From Vibrio toranzoniae (GTDB taxonomy: Bacteria > Pseudomonadota > Gammaproteobacteria > Enterobacterales > Vibrionaceae), in assembly GCF_024347655.1 (NCBI RefSeq), contig NZ_AP025514.1, forward strand, positions 496,001 through 560,000: DNA of 64,000 nt. The letters are read 5' to 3'. The position numbers were made by a program, and so were the translations under genes. The notes beneath the pieces were generated by a model that was not told the origin of the DNA, made no database searches, and worked only from the letters and a program-made list of their open reading frames with translations. Positions 35,220 through 43,496 of this stretch are shown in pieces; position 1 is the first letter of the stretch, and every line of letters begins with the position of its first letter.

Positions 35220-36499
35220 AGCTGTACAACATCAAAGAAAATGACGAACAAGTCTCTTTTGGCCAAGCCGTTCGTCAAGGTTTAGGTCGTAATCAAGGTC
35301 TATTTTTCCCATCAGAGCTGCCTAAGTTCGATGACATCGATGCACTACTTGCAGAGGACTTTGTCCCTCGTAGTTCAAAGATTCTTTCTGCTCTCATTGG
35401 TGATGAGTTACCAAAAGAGACGATTGATCAACTAGTGGATGCGGCATTCCAATTCCCAGCTCCGATCAACCAAGTGAAAGACGGTGTTTACGCACTTGAA
35501 CTGTTTCACGGTCCAACGTTAGCATTTAAAGATTTCGGTGGCCGTTTTATGGCTCAATCTTTGGCAGCGGTTTCTGATGGTGGTCAAATCACAATCTTAA
35601 CGGCTACATCGGGTGATACTGGCGCTGCTGTTGCGCATGCTTTCTACGGCATGGAAAATATCAATGTTGTGATCCTTTACCCGAAAGGCAAGATCAGCCC
35701 ACTGCAAGAAAAGCTGTTCTGTACACTAGGTAAGAACATCCACACTGTCGCGATTGATGGCGACTTTGATGCGTGTCAGGCACTAGTAAAAGACGCGTTT
35801 GACGACGCTGAACTGCGTAAAGAGATTGGCTTGAACTCAGCAAACTCAATCAACATCAGCCGTTTGATGGCTCAGATTTGTTACTACTTTGAAGCGGCTT
35901 CTCAGCTGACTAAAGAGCAACGTGAAAATCTCGTTATCTCTGTACCAAGTGGTAACTTTGGTAACCTAACGGCTGGTCTATTGGCTAAAGCTCTAGGTCT
36001 ACCAGTTAAGCGTTTCATTGCTGCAACTAACGAAAATGACACGGTTCCTCGTTACCTAGAAACAGGTCAATGGGATCCAAAACCGACCGTTGCAACAACA
36101 TCGAACGCGATGGACGTAAGCCAACCGAACAACTGGCCTCGTATCGAAGAGCTTTGCCAACTGAAAGGTTGGGGCTTAGATACACTAGGCAAGGGTAAAG
36201 TATCTGACGAGCAGAGCGCTGAATCAGTACGCGACCTAAAAGCACAAGGTTACCTATGTGAACCACATGGTGCGATTGCTTATCGTCTATTGGAAGAGCA
36301 ACTGCAAGAGAACGAAACTGGCTTGTTCCTATGTACAGCGCACCCAGCGAAGTTCAAAGAAGTGGTTGATGACATCCTAGGTTCTGATATTGAACTGCCT
36401 GGCCCACTAGCAAAACACGCGGCGATGGAGTTGTTGTCTGAAGATCTTGATAACGATTTCGAAGCGCTAAAAGCAGTGCTTCGTCGAGTTCAACCGTAA
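35216..36499 (+). CDS. thrC: Threonine synthase
   Basis: ThrC converts O-phosphohomoserine to threonine using pyridoxal phosphate. The 427 residues have the PLP lysine motif [16 protein letters not shown] near residue 104, [14 protein letters not shown], and the phosphate-binding [12 protein letters not shown] near residue 243. The length equals that of E. coli ThrC (428). The ATG overlaps the thrB stop (ATGA), so the genes are translationally coupled. This is the last gene of the operon. Confidence 0.98.
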   Translation: MKLYNIKENDEQVSFGQAVRQGLGRNQGLFFPSELPKFDDIDALLAEDFVPRSSKILSALIGDELPKETIDQLVDAAFQFPAPINQVKDGVYALELFHGPTLAFKDFGGRFMAQSLAAVSDGGQITILTATSGDTGAAVAHAFYGMENINVVILYPKGKISPLQEKLFCTLGKNIHTVAIDGDFDACQALVKDAFDDAELRKEIGLNSANSINISRLMAQICYYFEAASQLTKEQRENLVISVPSGNFGNLTAGLLAKALGLPVKRFIAATNENDTVPRYLETGQWDPKPTVATTSNAMDVSQPNNWPRIEELCQLKGWGLDTLGKGKVSDEQSAESVRDLKAQGYLCEPHGAIAYRLLEEQLQENETGLFLCTAHPAKFKEVVDDILGSDIELPGPLAKHAAMELLSEDLDNDFEALKAVLRRVQP

Positions 36500-36521
36500 T
36501 GTACATTTGTTTTTTGAACAA

Positions 36522-36553
36522 ATAAAAACGGCGCTCAATGAGCGCCGTTTTTG
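36522..36553. terminator. Bidirectional terminator between thrC and grcA
   Basis: The stem AAAACGGCGCT / AGCGCCGTTTT (36525-36551) is followed by T on the plus strand and preceded by A, so it serves both convergent genes. Confidence 0.92.
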
Positions 36554-36576
36554 TATTCTAATTTAAGCTCTATAAA

Positions 36577-36954
36577 TTATAGAGACTCAGTGAACGTACG
36601 TGCGATAACGTCACGTTGCTGTTCAGTTGTTAGAGAGTTGAAACGTACAGCGTAACCCGATACACGGATTGTTAGCTGAGGGTAGTTCTCTGGGTGAGCA
36701 ACTGCATCTTCTAGCGTTTCACGCTTAAGAACGTTAACGTTTAGGTGTTGACCACCTTCGATGCGTGGTGCTGCTTCGATTGCAACTTCACGGCTTTCGT
36801 ACTCGCCTAGGTCTGCAGCTGAGATAACTTGGTCAGCTTCGAAACCTGCAGTAGCAACAACGCAACGAGCTTCATTCTTCTCGCTATCTAGTAGCCAGAT
36901 TGAGTTTAGTAGGTCATCGTTTGCTGCTTTAGTAATTTGAATACCTTGGATCAT
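36577..36954 (-). CDS. grcA: Autonomous glycyl radical cofactor GrcA (YfiD)
   Basis: GrcA is a small spare glycyl-radical domain that restores pyruvate formate-lyase after oxygen cuts its own radical site. The 125-residue protein ends with the radical motif [12 protein letters not shown], with Gly100 as the radical residue, matching the C-terminus of PflB. The AGGAG ribosome site is strong. Two FNR-type boxes lie upstream, consistent with anaerobic induction. In E. coli the gene is next to ung; here nfo and a small ORF stand between them. Confidence 0.97.
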   Translation of the reverse strand: MIQGIQITKAANDDLLNSIWLLDSEKNEARCVVATAGFEADQVISAADLGEYESREVAIEAAPRIEGGQHLNVNVLKRETLEDAVAHPENYPQLTIRVSGYAVRFNSLTTEQQRDVIARTFTESL

Positions 36955-37022
36955 AACTATCTCCTAGTCCACTGAACGTGGTTTGATTATGGTGTTAACT
37001 TTCGATTTTTATTGAGCTGGGT

Positions 37023-37119
37023 AATATATACCTAATGTTTGTAAGGTTAACATTGATTTAAGTCAAAAAACAACCAAAAACCATATTTTTACAAAGGTGA
37101 TTATATTGAGGTAAATCAA
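37023..37119 (-). promoter_or_regulatory. FNR-type promoter of grcA with two boxes 53 bases apart
   Basis: Two FNR-like palindromes, each one mismatch from TTGAT-N4-ATCAA, lie upstream of grcA: TTGATTTAAGTCAA at 37053-37066 and TTGAGGTAAATCAA at 37106-37119. Their centres are 53 bases apart. On the minus strand a TATATT -10 hexamer (37028-37023) places the start near 37017, so the proximal box is centred near -42. E. coli yfiD, as I recall, has FNR sites at -40.5 and -93.5, the same separation. The rest of the 36955-37280 spacer is AT-rich and also serves nfo. Confidence 0.75.
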
Positions 37120-37280
37120 TAAAACCTTTGAAAACAAAGTAATTACAAAATATTTTAAAGTATAAAAAATATTTAACAGTCTTATTTGGTGTAATCTTAC
37201 TACATTTGTTGTGTTTTAATTGAACTACAACCGATATGACCCTTTATTTATGATGCATTCTGAAAGTGTAAAGTGATTTA

Positions 37281-38189
37281 ATGACAAACAAAATTTCATC
37301 CTCAAAACCTGAGACAAATATTAAATTTATTGGCGCTCACGTGTCGGCGGCGGGCGGTGTTGATCAGGCACCCATGCGTGCGCGTGAGATCGGAGCTAAT
37401 GCGTTTGCACTGTTTACTAAAAACCAGAGACAGTGGGCCGCGAAGCCACTAGAAGCCAAAACCATTAGTGCCTTCAAGGCCAATTGCAAAATGTTGGGCT
37501 TTGCTGCTGAACATATTCTTCCTCATGACTCCTATCTGATTAACCTAGGGGCGCCTGAAGAAGAGAAACTCGAGAAGTCACGTGCTGCTTTTATTGATGA
37601 AATGGAGCGTTGTAATCAACTTGGATTAACGCTACTGAATTTTCACCCGGGTAGTCATTTAAAGAAGATCTCAGAAAGTGAGTGCTTGGCTAAGATCGCC
37701 GAATCGATCAACTTAGCTCATCAAGCGGTGCCAGATGTGATCGCAGTGATCGAGAATACGTCTGGACAGGGGAGTAATCTTGGTTGGAAATTTGAGCACC
37801 TAGCGGAGATCATCGATCAAGTAGAAGATAAGTCGCGTGTTGGTGTGTGTTTAGACACCTGCCATACCTTTACTGCTGGTTATGATTTACGAACAAAAGC
37901 AGCGTGTGACCATACTTTTACCGAGTTCGACCGCATTGTGGGCATGCACTATCTAAGAGCAATGCACATCAATGATTCAAAAGCTGAGTTCGCGAGCCGA
38001 GTCGATAGACACCATTCTTTAGGAAAAGGCAAAATTGGCTGGGATTGTTTTGAGTATATTGCTTCTGATTCTCGCTTTAATGGTATCCCTCTTATCTTGG
38101 AAACCATTGATTCGACGATCTGGAAAGAGGAAATTCAACAACTTAGAATGTTTCATCGCTCAGCAACGCTAGCGATCGAAGAAGCGTAA
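37281..38189 (+). CDS. nfo: Endonuclease IV (AP endonuclease)
   Basis: Nfo cuts DNA 5' to abasic sites in base excision repair. The 302-residue TIM-barrel protein contains the three-zinc-site motifs: GAHVSAAGG at the start, [35 protein letters not shown], and the late [10 protein letters not shown] and PLILET. It has about 15 residues before the usual [10 protein letters not shown] start, so a later start cannot be excluded, but the first internal ATG would cut into the barrel. It is divergent from grcA and shares its AT-rich spacer. Confidence 0.97.
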   Translation: MTNKISSSKPETNIKFIGAHVSAAGGVDQAPMRAREIGANAFALFTKNQRQWAAKPLEAKTISAFKANCKMLGFAAEHILPHDSYLINLGAPEEEKLEKSRAAFIDEMERCNQLGLTLLNFHPGSHLKKISESECLAKIAESINLAHQAVPDVIAVIENTSGQGSNLGWKFEHLAEIIDQVEDKSRVGVCLDTCHTFTAGYDLRTKAACDHTFTEFDRIVGMHYLRAMHINDSKAEFASRVDRHHSLGKGKIGWDCFEYIASDSRFNGIPLILETIDSTIWKEEIQQLRMFHRSATLAIEEA

Positions 38190-38295
38190 TAGTAGAGGGG
38201 GAAATTTATTTCCGTCTATTTCTAAAAATTGGCACCTTTTTTTCATAGTCTTAAAGTGAATATGTAGTTCACGAAGTCTTAGAGGAGGTGCCTTT

Positions 38296-38406
38296 ATGTA
38301 TTCAATCACCCAAACTTCAATTTTTGCTGTCGCAAGTCGTTTACCAACACCAAACCGTCACGTGCATAACCACGGCCACCACCGTACGCAGCAGAAAAGT
38401 GGTTAA
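38296..38406 (+). CDS. Possible 36-residue His-rich small protein
   Basis: A short ORF between nfo and ung with a near-perfect ribosome site (AGAGGAGGTG, seven bases before the ATG). The product begins MYSITQTSIFAVASRLPTPN and has five His in eight residues (HVHNHGHH, 22-29), which could bind a metal. No membrane segment or cysteine is visible. I know no homologue. A possible promoter is TTGGCA (38229) and TAAAGT (38252), 17 bases apart. GGCACCT at 38231-38237 is complementary to AGGTGCC (38286-38292), which overlaps the ribosome site. The coding call rests on the ribosome site and reading frame alone. Confidence 0.5.
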   Translation: MYSITQTSIFAVASRLPTPNRHVHNHGHHRTQQKSG

Positions 38407-38476
38407 TCGAGTAAACACAACTTGAACTGATTATTATGATTCATCAACAAGTGAACCCTACACATCATGTTTATTG

Positions 38477-38540
38477 ATAGCTGTATGAGGTATAACTAGA
38501 GCCTTATTTAGGACAGTTAGCCGATACAGCTATTTTTTTG
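38477..38540 (+). terminator. Long hairpin with T run before ung (terminator or small-RNA 3' end)
   Basis: ATAGCTGTAT (38477-38486) and ATACAGCTAT (38524-38533) form a ten-base-pair stem followed by seven T. The 37-base loop is unusually long for a plain terminator. It could end the transcript of the 36-codon ORF or be the 3' end of a small RNA. Confidence 0.55.
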
Positions 38541-38584
38541 TCTGGCGAAAGCCTCTAGAAACCTTGATGATTGGGAAGTAAACG

Positions 38585-39265
38585 ATGAGCGCACCAAAGA
38601 CTTGGGAATCCATTATTAATGATGAACGTGACAAAGAGTACTTTCAGAGTGTCCTCGCGTTTGTTGAGCAGCAACGTAATAGTGGGAAAACCATCTACCC
38701 GCCACAAGAGCAGGTGTTCAATGCTTTCGATATGACGCCTTTCGAGTCTGTGCGAGTGGTTATTTTAGGTCAAGATCCTTACCACGGTGCCAACCAAGCT
38801 CATGGCTTAGCATTCTCAGTGCTTCCTGGTGTGAAAATTCCTCCTTCTCTGCGCAATATGTACAAAGAGCTTGCACAAGATATAGAGGGATTTGAGATCC
38901 CTAATCATGGTTATCTCGATTCTTGGGCATCGCAAGGGGTGTTGATGCTGAACACAGTCCTTACCGTAGAAGAGACAAAAGCACACTCACATGCTAAGTG
39001 CGGTTGGGAAACGTTTACCGATGCCATCATTGCTGAGCTGAACCAGCGTTCTGAGCCAATCATCTTCTTACTGTGGGGCGCGCATGCCCAGAAGAAAGGC
39101 CAAGCTATTGATTCGGAAAGGCATCATGTATTGACGGCTCCGCATCCATCCCCATTATCAGCACGCCGCGGCTTCTTTGGCTGTAAGCATTTTTCATTGA
39201 CTAATAAGATACTATCCTCAATCGATCAAAACCCTATCGATTGGCGTTTACCTAATGAAGTATAG
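38585..39265 (+). CDS. ung: Uracil-DNA glycosylase
   Basis: Ung removes uracil from DNA, the first step of uracil repair. The 226 residues are of typical length. Family 1 motifs are present: the water-activating GQDPYHG near residue 61 with catalytic Asp, the uracil-binding [11 protein letters not shown], and the DNA-intercalation loop [18 protein letters not shown] near residue 186. The ATG has a GGAAG ribosome site. Grouping with grcA is conserved with E. coli. Confidence 0.98.
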   Translation: MSAPKTWESIINDERDKEYFQSVLAFVEQQRNSGKTIYPPQEQVFNAFDMTPFESVRVVILGQDPYHGANQAHGLAFSVLPGVKIPPSLRNMYKELAQDIEGFEIPNHGYLDSWASQGVLMLNTVLTVEETKAHSHAKCGWETFTDAIIAELNQRSEPIIFLLWGAHAQKKGQAIDSERHHVLTAPHPSPLSARRGFFGCKHFSLTNKILSSIDQNPIDWRLPNEV

Positions 39266-39354
39266 ATAGACTGGTTGTTTTCTGAGCAGAGTCAAACCAT
39301 AAATTGGCATCTTCGTATACACTGATAAATAGTAGGTGTAATGGAGTCAATATT

Positions 39355-39906
39355 ATGATGATTGAAAGGATAAGACGAGAGCATGGCTATATGGCTCGCT
39401 TGCTCGCGATTCTCAAAAATAAACTTGAATTACTTAAGCAAGAGCGTGAAATCAACTACAGCCTTATCGCTGAAGTGGTTCATTATTTGATGAATCATTC
39501 TGATAAGGTGCATCACCCTAAAGAAGACATCATCTATCGTTATTACCTCAATAAGTATGGTAATGATCAAGCCATTGAAGATCTTGAACTAGAACATCAA
39601 TTGCTTGCCGAGAAAACCGCTGACTTTTTAGGTGTGGTGGATATGATTCTTCAAGATGCCGTCGTACCTCAAGAAGTCTTTATTGAACAGCTTGAAGAGT
39701 TTGTTCATACCCAGCGCAAGCATATGGAGTATGAAGAGAAATACGTTTTGCCCATGATCATTACACTATTCACGGTGAAAGACTGGCAAGAGGTGGAATC
39801 ACAATGGTCTCAACCTGAAAATGATCCTGTATTCGGTGATACGATTGCAGATCAATATCGCCAGTTAGCTGATCGAGTTCGTCAAAATGAGCAAGAGTGC
39901 TTATAG
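39355..39906 (+). CDS. Hemerythrin HHE-domain protein
   Basis: A 183-residue four-helix protein of the hemerythrin-like HHE family, likely binding a di-iron centre. Candidate iron ligands are the His/Glu residues in RREHGYMARLL, NHSDKVHHPKEDIIY, LELEHQLLAEKT and TQRKHMEYEEKYVLPM. Such proteins act in oxygen, nitric oxide or iron handling; which applies here is unknown. The ATG at 39355 has GGAG eight bases upstream. An in-frame TTG at 39304 would add 17 residues unlike the family. Confidence 0.85.
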   Translation: MMIERIRREHGYMARLLAILKNKLELLKQEREINYSLIAEVVHYLMNHSDKVHHPKEDIIYRYYLNKYGNDQAIEDLELEHQLLAEKTADFLGVVDMILQDAVVPQEVFIEQLEEFVHTQRKHMEYEEKYVLPMIITLFTVKDWQEVESQWSQPENDPVFGDTIADQYRQLADRVRQNEQECL

Positions 39907-39944
39907 CGCAAGCGAGTCATTATATTTGATCGCGTGAGTTTGCT

Positions 39945-40010
39945 ATAAAAAAGCAGCGCTATTAAAAAGGCGCTGCTCTAAACAATAAAAAGGCACCATT
40001 AAGGTGCCTA
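39945..40010 (-). terminator. Two tandem terminators after the DUF3545 gene
   Basis: Reading the minus strand, GGCACC / GGTGCC (about 39992-40009) is followed by T, then AGCAGCGC / GCGCTGCT (39952-39977) is also followed by T. Both point away from the DUF3545 gene; the A/T-rich flanks may also stop plus-strand readthrough. Confidence 0.8.
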
Positions 40011-40051
40011 TTGTGCTATCCACTTGTACTGCTCAAAGCTTTTTGTACTGG

Positions 40052-40240
40052 CTAAAGCTTTATATCGTCAAGGCTAAAATCGAGTCCTAAATTCATATCC
40101 ATTAGTTCTTTTTGGAGTCGACGTCTGTCATTTATTTCTTCAATTTCGCGCCATTTACGCTTGAGCGGTTTAGAGCGTGTTTTTTGAGTTGCTCGACGCA
40201 TTTCTAGTTCTGATACATCATCGAAGTGAAAGCTATCCAT
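40052..40240 (-). CDS. DUF3545 family small protein
   Basis: A 62-residue, highly charged cytoplasmic protein. A basic KTRSKPLKRKWREIEEINDRRR core (about residues 20-42) is followed by an acidic tail with DFSLDDIKL. The KRKWREIE motif matches what I recall of the DUF3545 family of Vibrio and relatives; its function is unknown. A strong AAGGAG ribosome site precedes the ATG. It is convergent with the hemerythrin-like gene and followed by two terminators. Confidence 0.8.
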   Translation of the reverse strand: MDSFHFDDVSELEMRRATQKTRSKPLKRKWREIEEINDRRRLQKELMDMNLGLDFSLDDIKL

Positions 40241-40951
40241 AAGTCATATCTCCTTCCGTGGGACTCGTTCCTACGAACCATTGAATATCATATTTAGGCT
40301 TACAATAACCTTGATTTATTTCTCATTTGTTTCAAGTATATGAAGATTTTGTTTTGATTTTTTATGTATGCTCACACATTGTGGTGACTTTTTTGTACAA
40401 AAAATAATCAAACGAACTTAGGTAAACGATTAAATTAAGGGGGGCGGAATGTTAATTCATTGTGCGAAAGGAATAACACTCTAACCACAATGCATTTAGC
40501 TGCGTACTGTATTGTGTAGGATGGGTATCTCGTTGCCCGAGAAAAAAACGTGGATCTTCACTATACCTTGTAAAACCTAGGCTCGCGCATTTTTATAGGA
40601 TGCTGTTCTTGTTTTGATTGAGGTGTGGTTTTTGTTGATATTATGTCCCGATAATGTGACTTTTGTTTGGCGAAATTGTTGAGGTTTGTGTTAACGAAAG
40701 GTGTATTATTAGTGAAATGTCATTCTTGTATGGGTTTAATTTCATATTGATTTTTAGCCCGTCTCGCTGCATTATCCGCCCGTCAAAAAATACACTGATA
40801 CGTAAAATGGATGCATGAAGCGACATTTACAATCTAGATCGCAGCAAATAAATCAAAAACTAATGCCGACACAACTATTGACACTGGCATAGGTGATCTA
40901 GAGGAAGGCTCGGAAGCAAGATCAGTGCTTAAACTCAATTACGAGGTTCAC
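40241..40951. other. Long noncoding spacer upstream of the alanine/glycine symporter
   Basis: About 700 bases without a credible gene. A 61-codon minus-strand frame (40641-40826) has no ribosome site. The length suggests a long leader or several regulators for the transporter. I looked for a glycine riboswitch, which precedes some such symporters, and did not see its conserved cores. A TTGACA hexamer at 40879-40884 has no good partner. Confidence 0.45.
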
Positions 40952-42379
40952 GTGACAGACTTAATCAATTTGATGAACGATCTCCTTTGGGGATCTATCT
41001 TAGTTTACTTACTGGTTGGTGTGGGGATCTACTTCACGATACGACTAGGCTTCATTCAATTCCGCCATTTCGGCCACATGTTCTCTGTACTAAGAAACAG
41101 CCGTAAAGCAGACAGTGCTGGTATCTCTTCTTTCCAAGCTCTTTGTACTAGTCTCGCTGCTCGTGTAGGTACGGGTAATATGGCTGGTGTTGCAGTAGCA
41201 CTCACCGCTGGTGGCCCTGGTGCTATCTTCTGGATGTGGCTAATCGCAATGCTAGGTATGGCAACATCGTTTGCAGAAAGCACGTTGGCACAGCTATACA
41301 AAACGCGTGATAACGACGGTAACTACCGCGGCGGCCCTGCATACTACATGGAGAAAGGCCTAGGCATGCGTTGGATGGGGGTTCTATTCTCTATCTTCCT
41401 AATCATTGCATTTGGTCTTGTATTCAACGCGGTTCAAGCAAACGCGATTGCAAGCGCAATGAACACGGCATTCGACCTTGAGCGTAGCTACGTTGGTGTT
41501 GGTATCGTAATTATCTCGGCATTCGTTATCTTCGGTGGTATCCGTAAGATTGCGCGTACTGCAGAAATCATCGTTCCAATCATGGCATTAGCTTACCTAT
41601 TGATCGCAATGTACGTGATGTTTGCGAACATCGAGAAACTGCCTGACGTGCTGGCTCTTATCTTCAAGAGTGCATTCGGTCTGCAAGAAGCTGCGGCGGG
41701 TGGCCTAGGTTACGCAATCGCACAAGCAATGATTAACGGCATCAAACGTGGTTTGTTTTCGAACGAAGCCGGTATGGGTTCTGCGCCAAACGCGGCGGCA
41801 TCTGCCACGCCTTACCCACCACACCCTGCATCACAAGGTTATGTGCAAATGCTAGGTGTGTTTATGGATACTATTGTTATCTGTTCTGCAACCGTATCAA
41901 TTATCTTAATGTCTGGTGAGTATGTACCACACGGTGAAGTCACGGGTATTGAGCTCACGCAACGTGCACTAACGGCGCAAGTTGGCGAATGGGGCGGCAT
42001 CTTTGTAGCGGTAGCGATTTTCTTCTTCGCTTTCACTTCAATCATTGCAAACTACTCGTACGCTGAAACGAACCTTATCTTCCTAGAGCACAACAACAAG
42101 AAAGGCCTAGTGCTGTTCCGTATTGTTGTATTAGGTATGGTTATGTTCGGTTCTCTCGCGACACTGCCAACGGTATGGGCACTGGCTGATGTATCGATGG
42201 GCCTAATGGCGATTGTTAACTTGGTGGCGATTATCCTGTTGTCAGGCATCGTGATTAAGCTAGCGAAAGACTACAACCGCCAACTCGACGCGGGTAAAGT
42301 ACCGACATTCGATTCGAATGATTTCCCTGAGCTTAAATCTCAACTGGAAGACGGTATTTGGGATAACAACAAGAAATAA
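40952..42379 (+). CDS. Alanine/glycine:cation symporter (AGCS family, YaaJ/AlsT-like)
   Basis: A 475-residue inner-membrane sodium-coupled amino-acid importer with about eleven hydrophobic segments. AGCS marks include SFQALCTSLAARVGTGNMAG near residue 57, GGPGAIFWMW, and GLFSNEAGMGSAPNAAASA near residue 270. The substrate (alanine, glycine or both) cannot be read from sequence. The GTG at 40952 has CGAGG six bases upstream and gives MTDLINLMNDLLWG; another GTG at 40925 with a GGAAG site would add nine residues. It neighbours yaaA as yaaJ does in E. coli. Confidence 0.92.
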   Translation: MTDLINLMNDLLWGSILVYLLVGVGIYFTIRLGFIQFRHFGHMFSVLRNSRKADSAGISSFQALCTSLAARVGTGNMAGVAVALTAGGPGAIFWMWLIAMLGMATSFAESTLAQLYKTRDNDGNYRGGPAYYMEKGLGMRWMGVLFSIFLIIAFGLVFNAVQANAIASAMNTAFDLERSYVGVGIVIISAFVIFGGIRKIARTAEIIVPIMALAYLLIAMYVMFANIEKLPDVLALIFKSAFGLQEAAAGGLGYAIAQAMINGIKRGLFSNEAGMGSAPNAAASATPYPPHPASQGYVQMLGVFMDTIVICSATVSIILMSGEYVPHGEVTGIELTQRALTAQVGEWGGIFVAVAIFFFAFTSIIANYSYAETNLIFLEHNNKKGLVLFRIVVLGMVMFGSLATLPTVWALADVSMGLMAIVNLVAIILLSGIVIKLAKDYNRQLDAGKVPTFDSNDFPELKSQLEDGIWDNNKK

Positions 42380-42418
42380 TCTTGTTGGGGCACTAAACCG
42401 CTCACCCTAAAATGATTA

Positions 42419-42452
42419 GAAAGGCTAAGGTTTCGACCTTAGCCTTTTTCTT
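42419..42452 (+). terminator. Terminator of the symporter gene
   Basis: The stem AAGGCTAAGGT / ACCTTAGCCTT with a TTCG loop (42421-42446) is followed by a T run. Confidence 0.92.
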
Positions 42453-42480
42453 TATCTGCCATTTGTCTCATTTTGTCTAT

Positions 42481-42518
42481 CAAAGCTCATTCTCTCTATC
42501 GAAGCTCATTCTCCCTAT
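42481..42518. repeat. Two-copy 19-base tandem repeat
   Basis: Two adjacent units, CAAAGCTCATTCTCTCTAT and CGAAGCTCATTCTCCCTAT, differ at two positions. They lie between the symporter terminator and yaaA. The copy number probably varies between strains; no function is visible. Confidence 0.75.
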
Positions 42519-42606
42519 CAAAGTAATAGGAAGAGTCATAAAGACAAGTTGATGTTTTTTCTATACTCTAGCAGCATCCAGTTAGATAACCGATTAGGGT
42601 AAAGTT

Positions 42607-43383
42607 ATGTTAGTTGTCGTTTCTCCAGCCAAAACACTTGATTACGAATCACCATTAGCGACGGAGCGCTTCAGCCAGCCAGAGTTTGTTGAACACTCTG
42701 CCGAGTTGATTGAAGAGTGCCGTAAGCTGACGCCAGCAGATATTTCAGCATTGATGAAAGTCAGCGATAAAATTGCAGGGTTGAACGTAGCGCGTTTTGA
42801 GCAGTGGAGTGAGACCTTTACCCAAGATAACGCACGCCAAGCCATCCTTGCTTTCAAGGGCGATGTGTATACAGGCCTAGACGCTGAAACGCTATCGGAT
42901 GAAGATTTTGACTACGCACAAAACCATCTGCGCATGCTTTCTGGGTTATATGGCTTGCTTAAGCCGCTCGATTTGATGCAGCCATACCGCCTAGAGATGG
43001 GGACACGCTTGGCGAATGCTCGTGGTACTAACTTGTACCAGTTCTGGGGCAACATCATCACAGACAAGCTGAATGAGGCGCTGAATGCTCAAGGCGACAA
43101 TGTGTTGATCAACCTAGCGTCGAACGAATACTTTAAAGCCGTGAAGCCGAAGAACCTAGATGGTCAAGTGATTACACCGGTATTCAAAGACTGCAAGAAC
43201 GGCCAATACAAGGTCATCAGTTTTTACGCAAAGAAAGCACGGGGCATGATGGCTCGCTACATTATCGAAAACAAAGTGGACTCAGTCGAAGCGCTGACCA
43301 AGTTCGATACCGCGGGTTACTACTTCGTTGAAGAAGAGTCGAACGCGAAAGAATTCGTCTTCAAGCGTGAAGAGCAAAACTAG
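42607..43383 (+). CDS. yaaA: Peroxide stress protein YaaA
   Basis: YaaA (DUF328/UPF0246) limits free iron and oxidative damage under peroxide stress in E. coli, and the family has DNA-binding features. The 258 residues match the usual length. Family marks are the N-terminal [35 protein letters not shown] near 105-125, and the late [14 protein letters not shown]. It is flanked on both sides by strong terminators, so it is probably a single-gene unit. OxyR control is known in E. coli, but I did not identify a site here. Confidence 0.96.
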   Translation: MLVVVSPAKTLDYESPLATERFSQPEFVEHSAELIEECRKLTPADISALMKVSDKIAGLNVARFEQWSETFTQDNARQAILAFKGDVYTGLDAETLSDEDFDYAQNHLRMLSGLYGLLKPLDLMQPYRLEMGTRLANARGTNLYQFWGNIITDKLNEALNAQGDNVLINLASNEYFKAVKPKNLDGQVITPVFKDCKNGQYKVISFYAKKARGMMARYIIENKVDSVEALTKFDTAGYYFVEEESNAKEFVFKREEQN

Positions 43384-43434
43384 ACGTTATTGATTAAAGG
43401 CCGTCACGCTCTATAGTGAGATGCCATCCAGATA

Positions 43435-43474
43435 GAGAAAAGCCCCATGCAGCGAACTGCATGGGGCTTTTTTA
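43435..43474. terminator. Bidirectional terminator between yaaA and srmB
   Basis: The stem AGCCCCATGCAG / CTGCATGGGGCT with a CGAA loop (43441-43468) has A and T runs on either side and serves the convergent genes. Confidence 0.93.
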
Positions 43475-43496
43475 TTGAATCGTTGAAAGCGTTAGA

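Noticed and set aside
38296..38406. The 36-codon ORF as a degraded fragment of a larger gene
   Set aside because: The frame is closed cleanly by stops and no flanking frame continues it. The strong ribosome site argues for a short gene or leader.
40641..40826. 61-codon minus-strand open frame in the long spacer
   Set aside because: No ribosome site and a composition typical of AT-rich noncoding DNA.
40861..40951. Possible glycine riboswitch before the amino-acid symporter
   Set aside because: The conserved aptamer cores are not visible, and only a five-base inverted repeat (ATGCC/GGCAT) is present.
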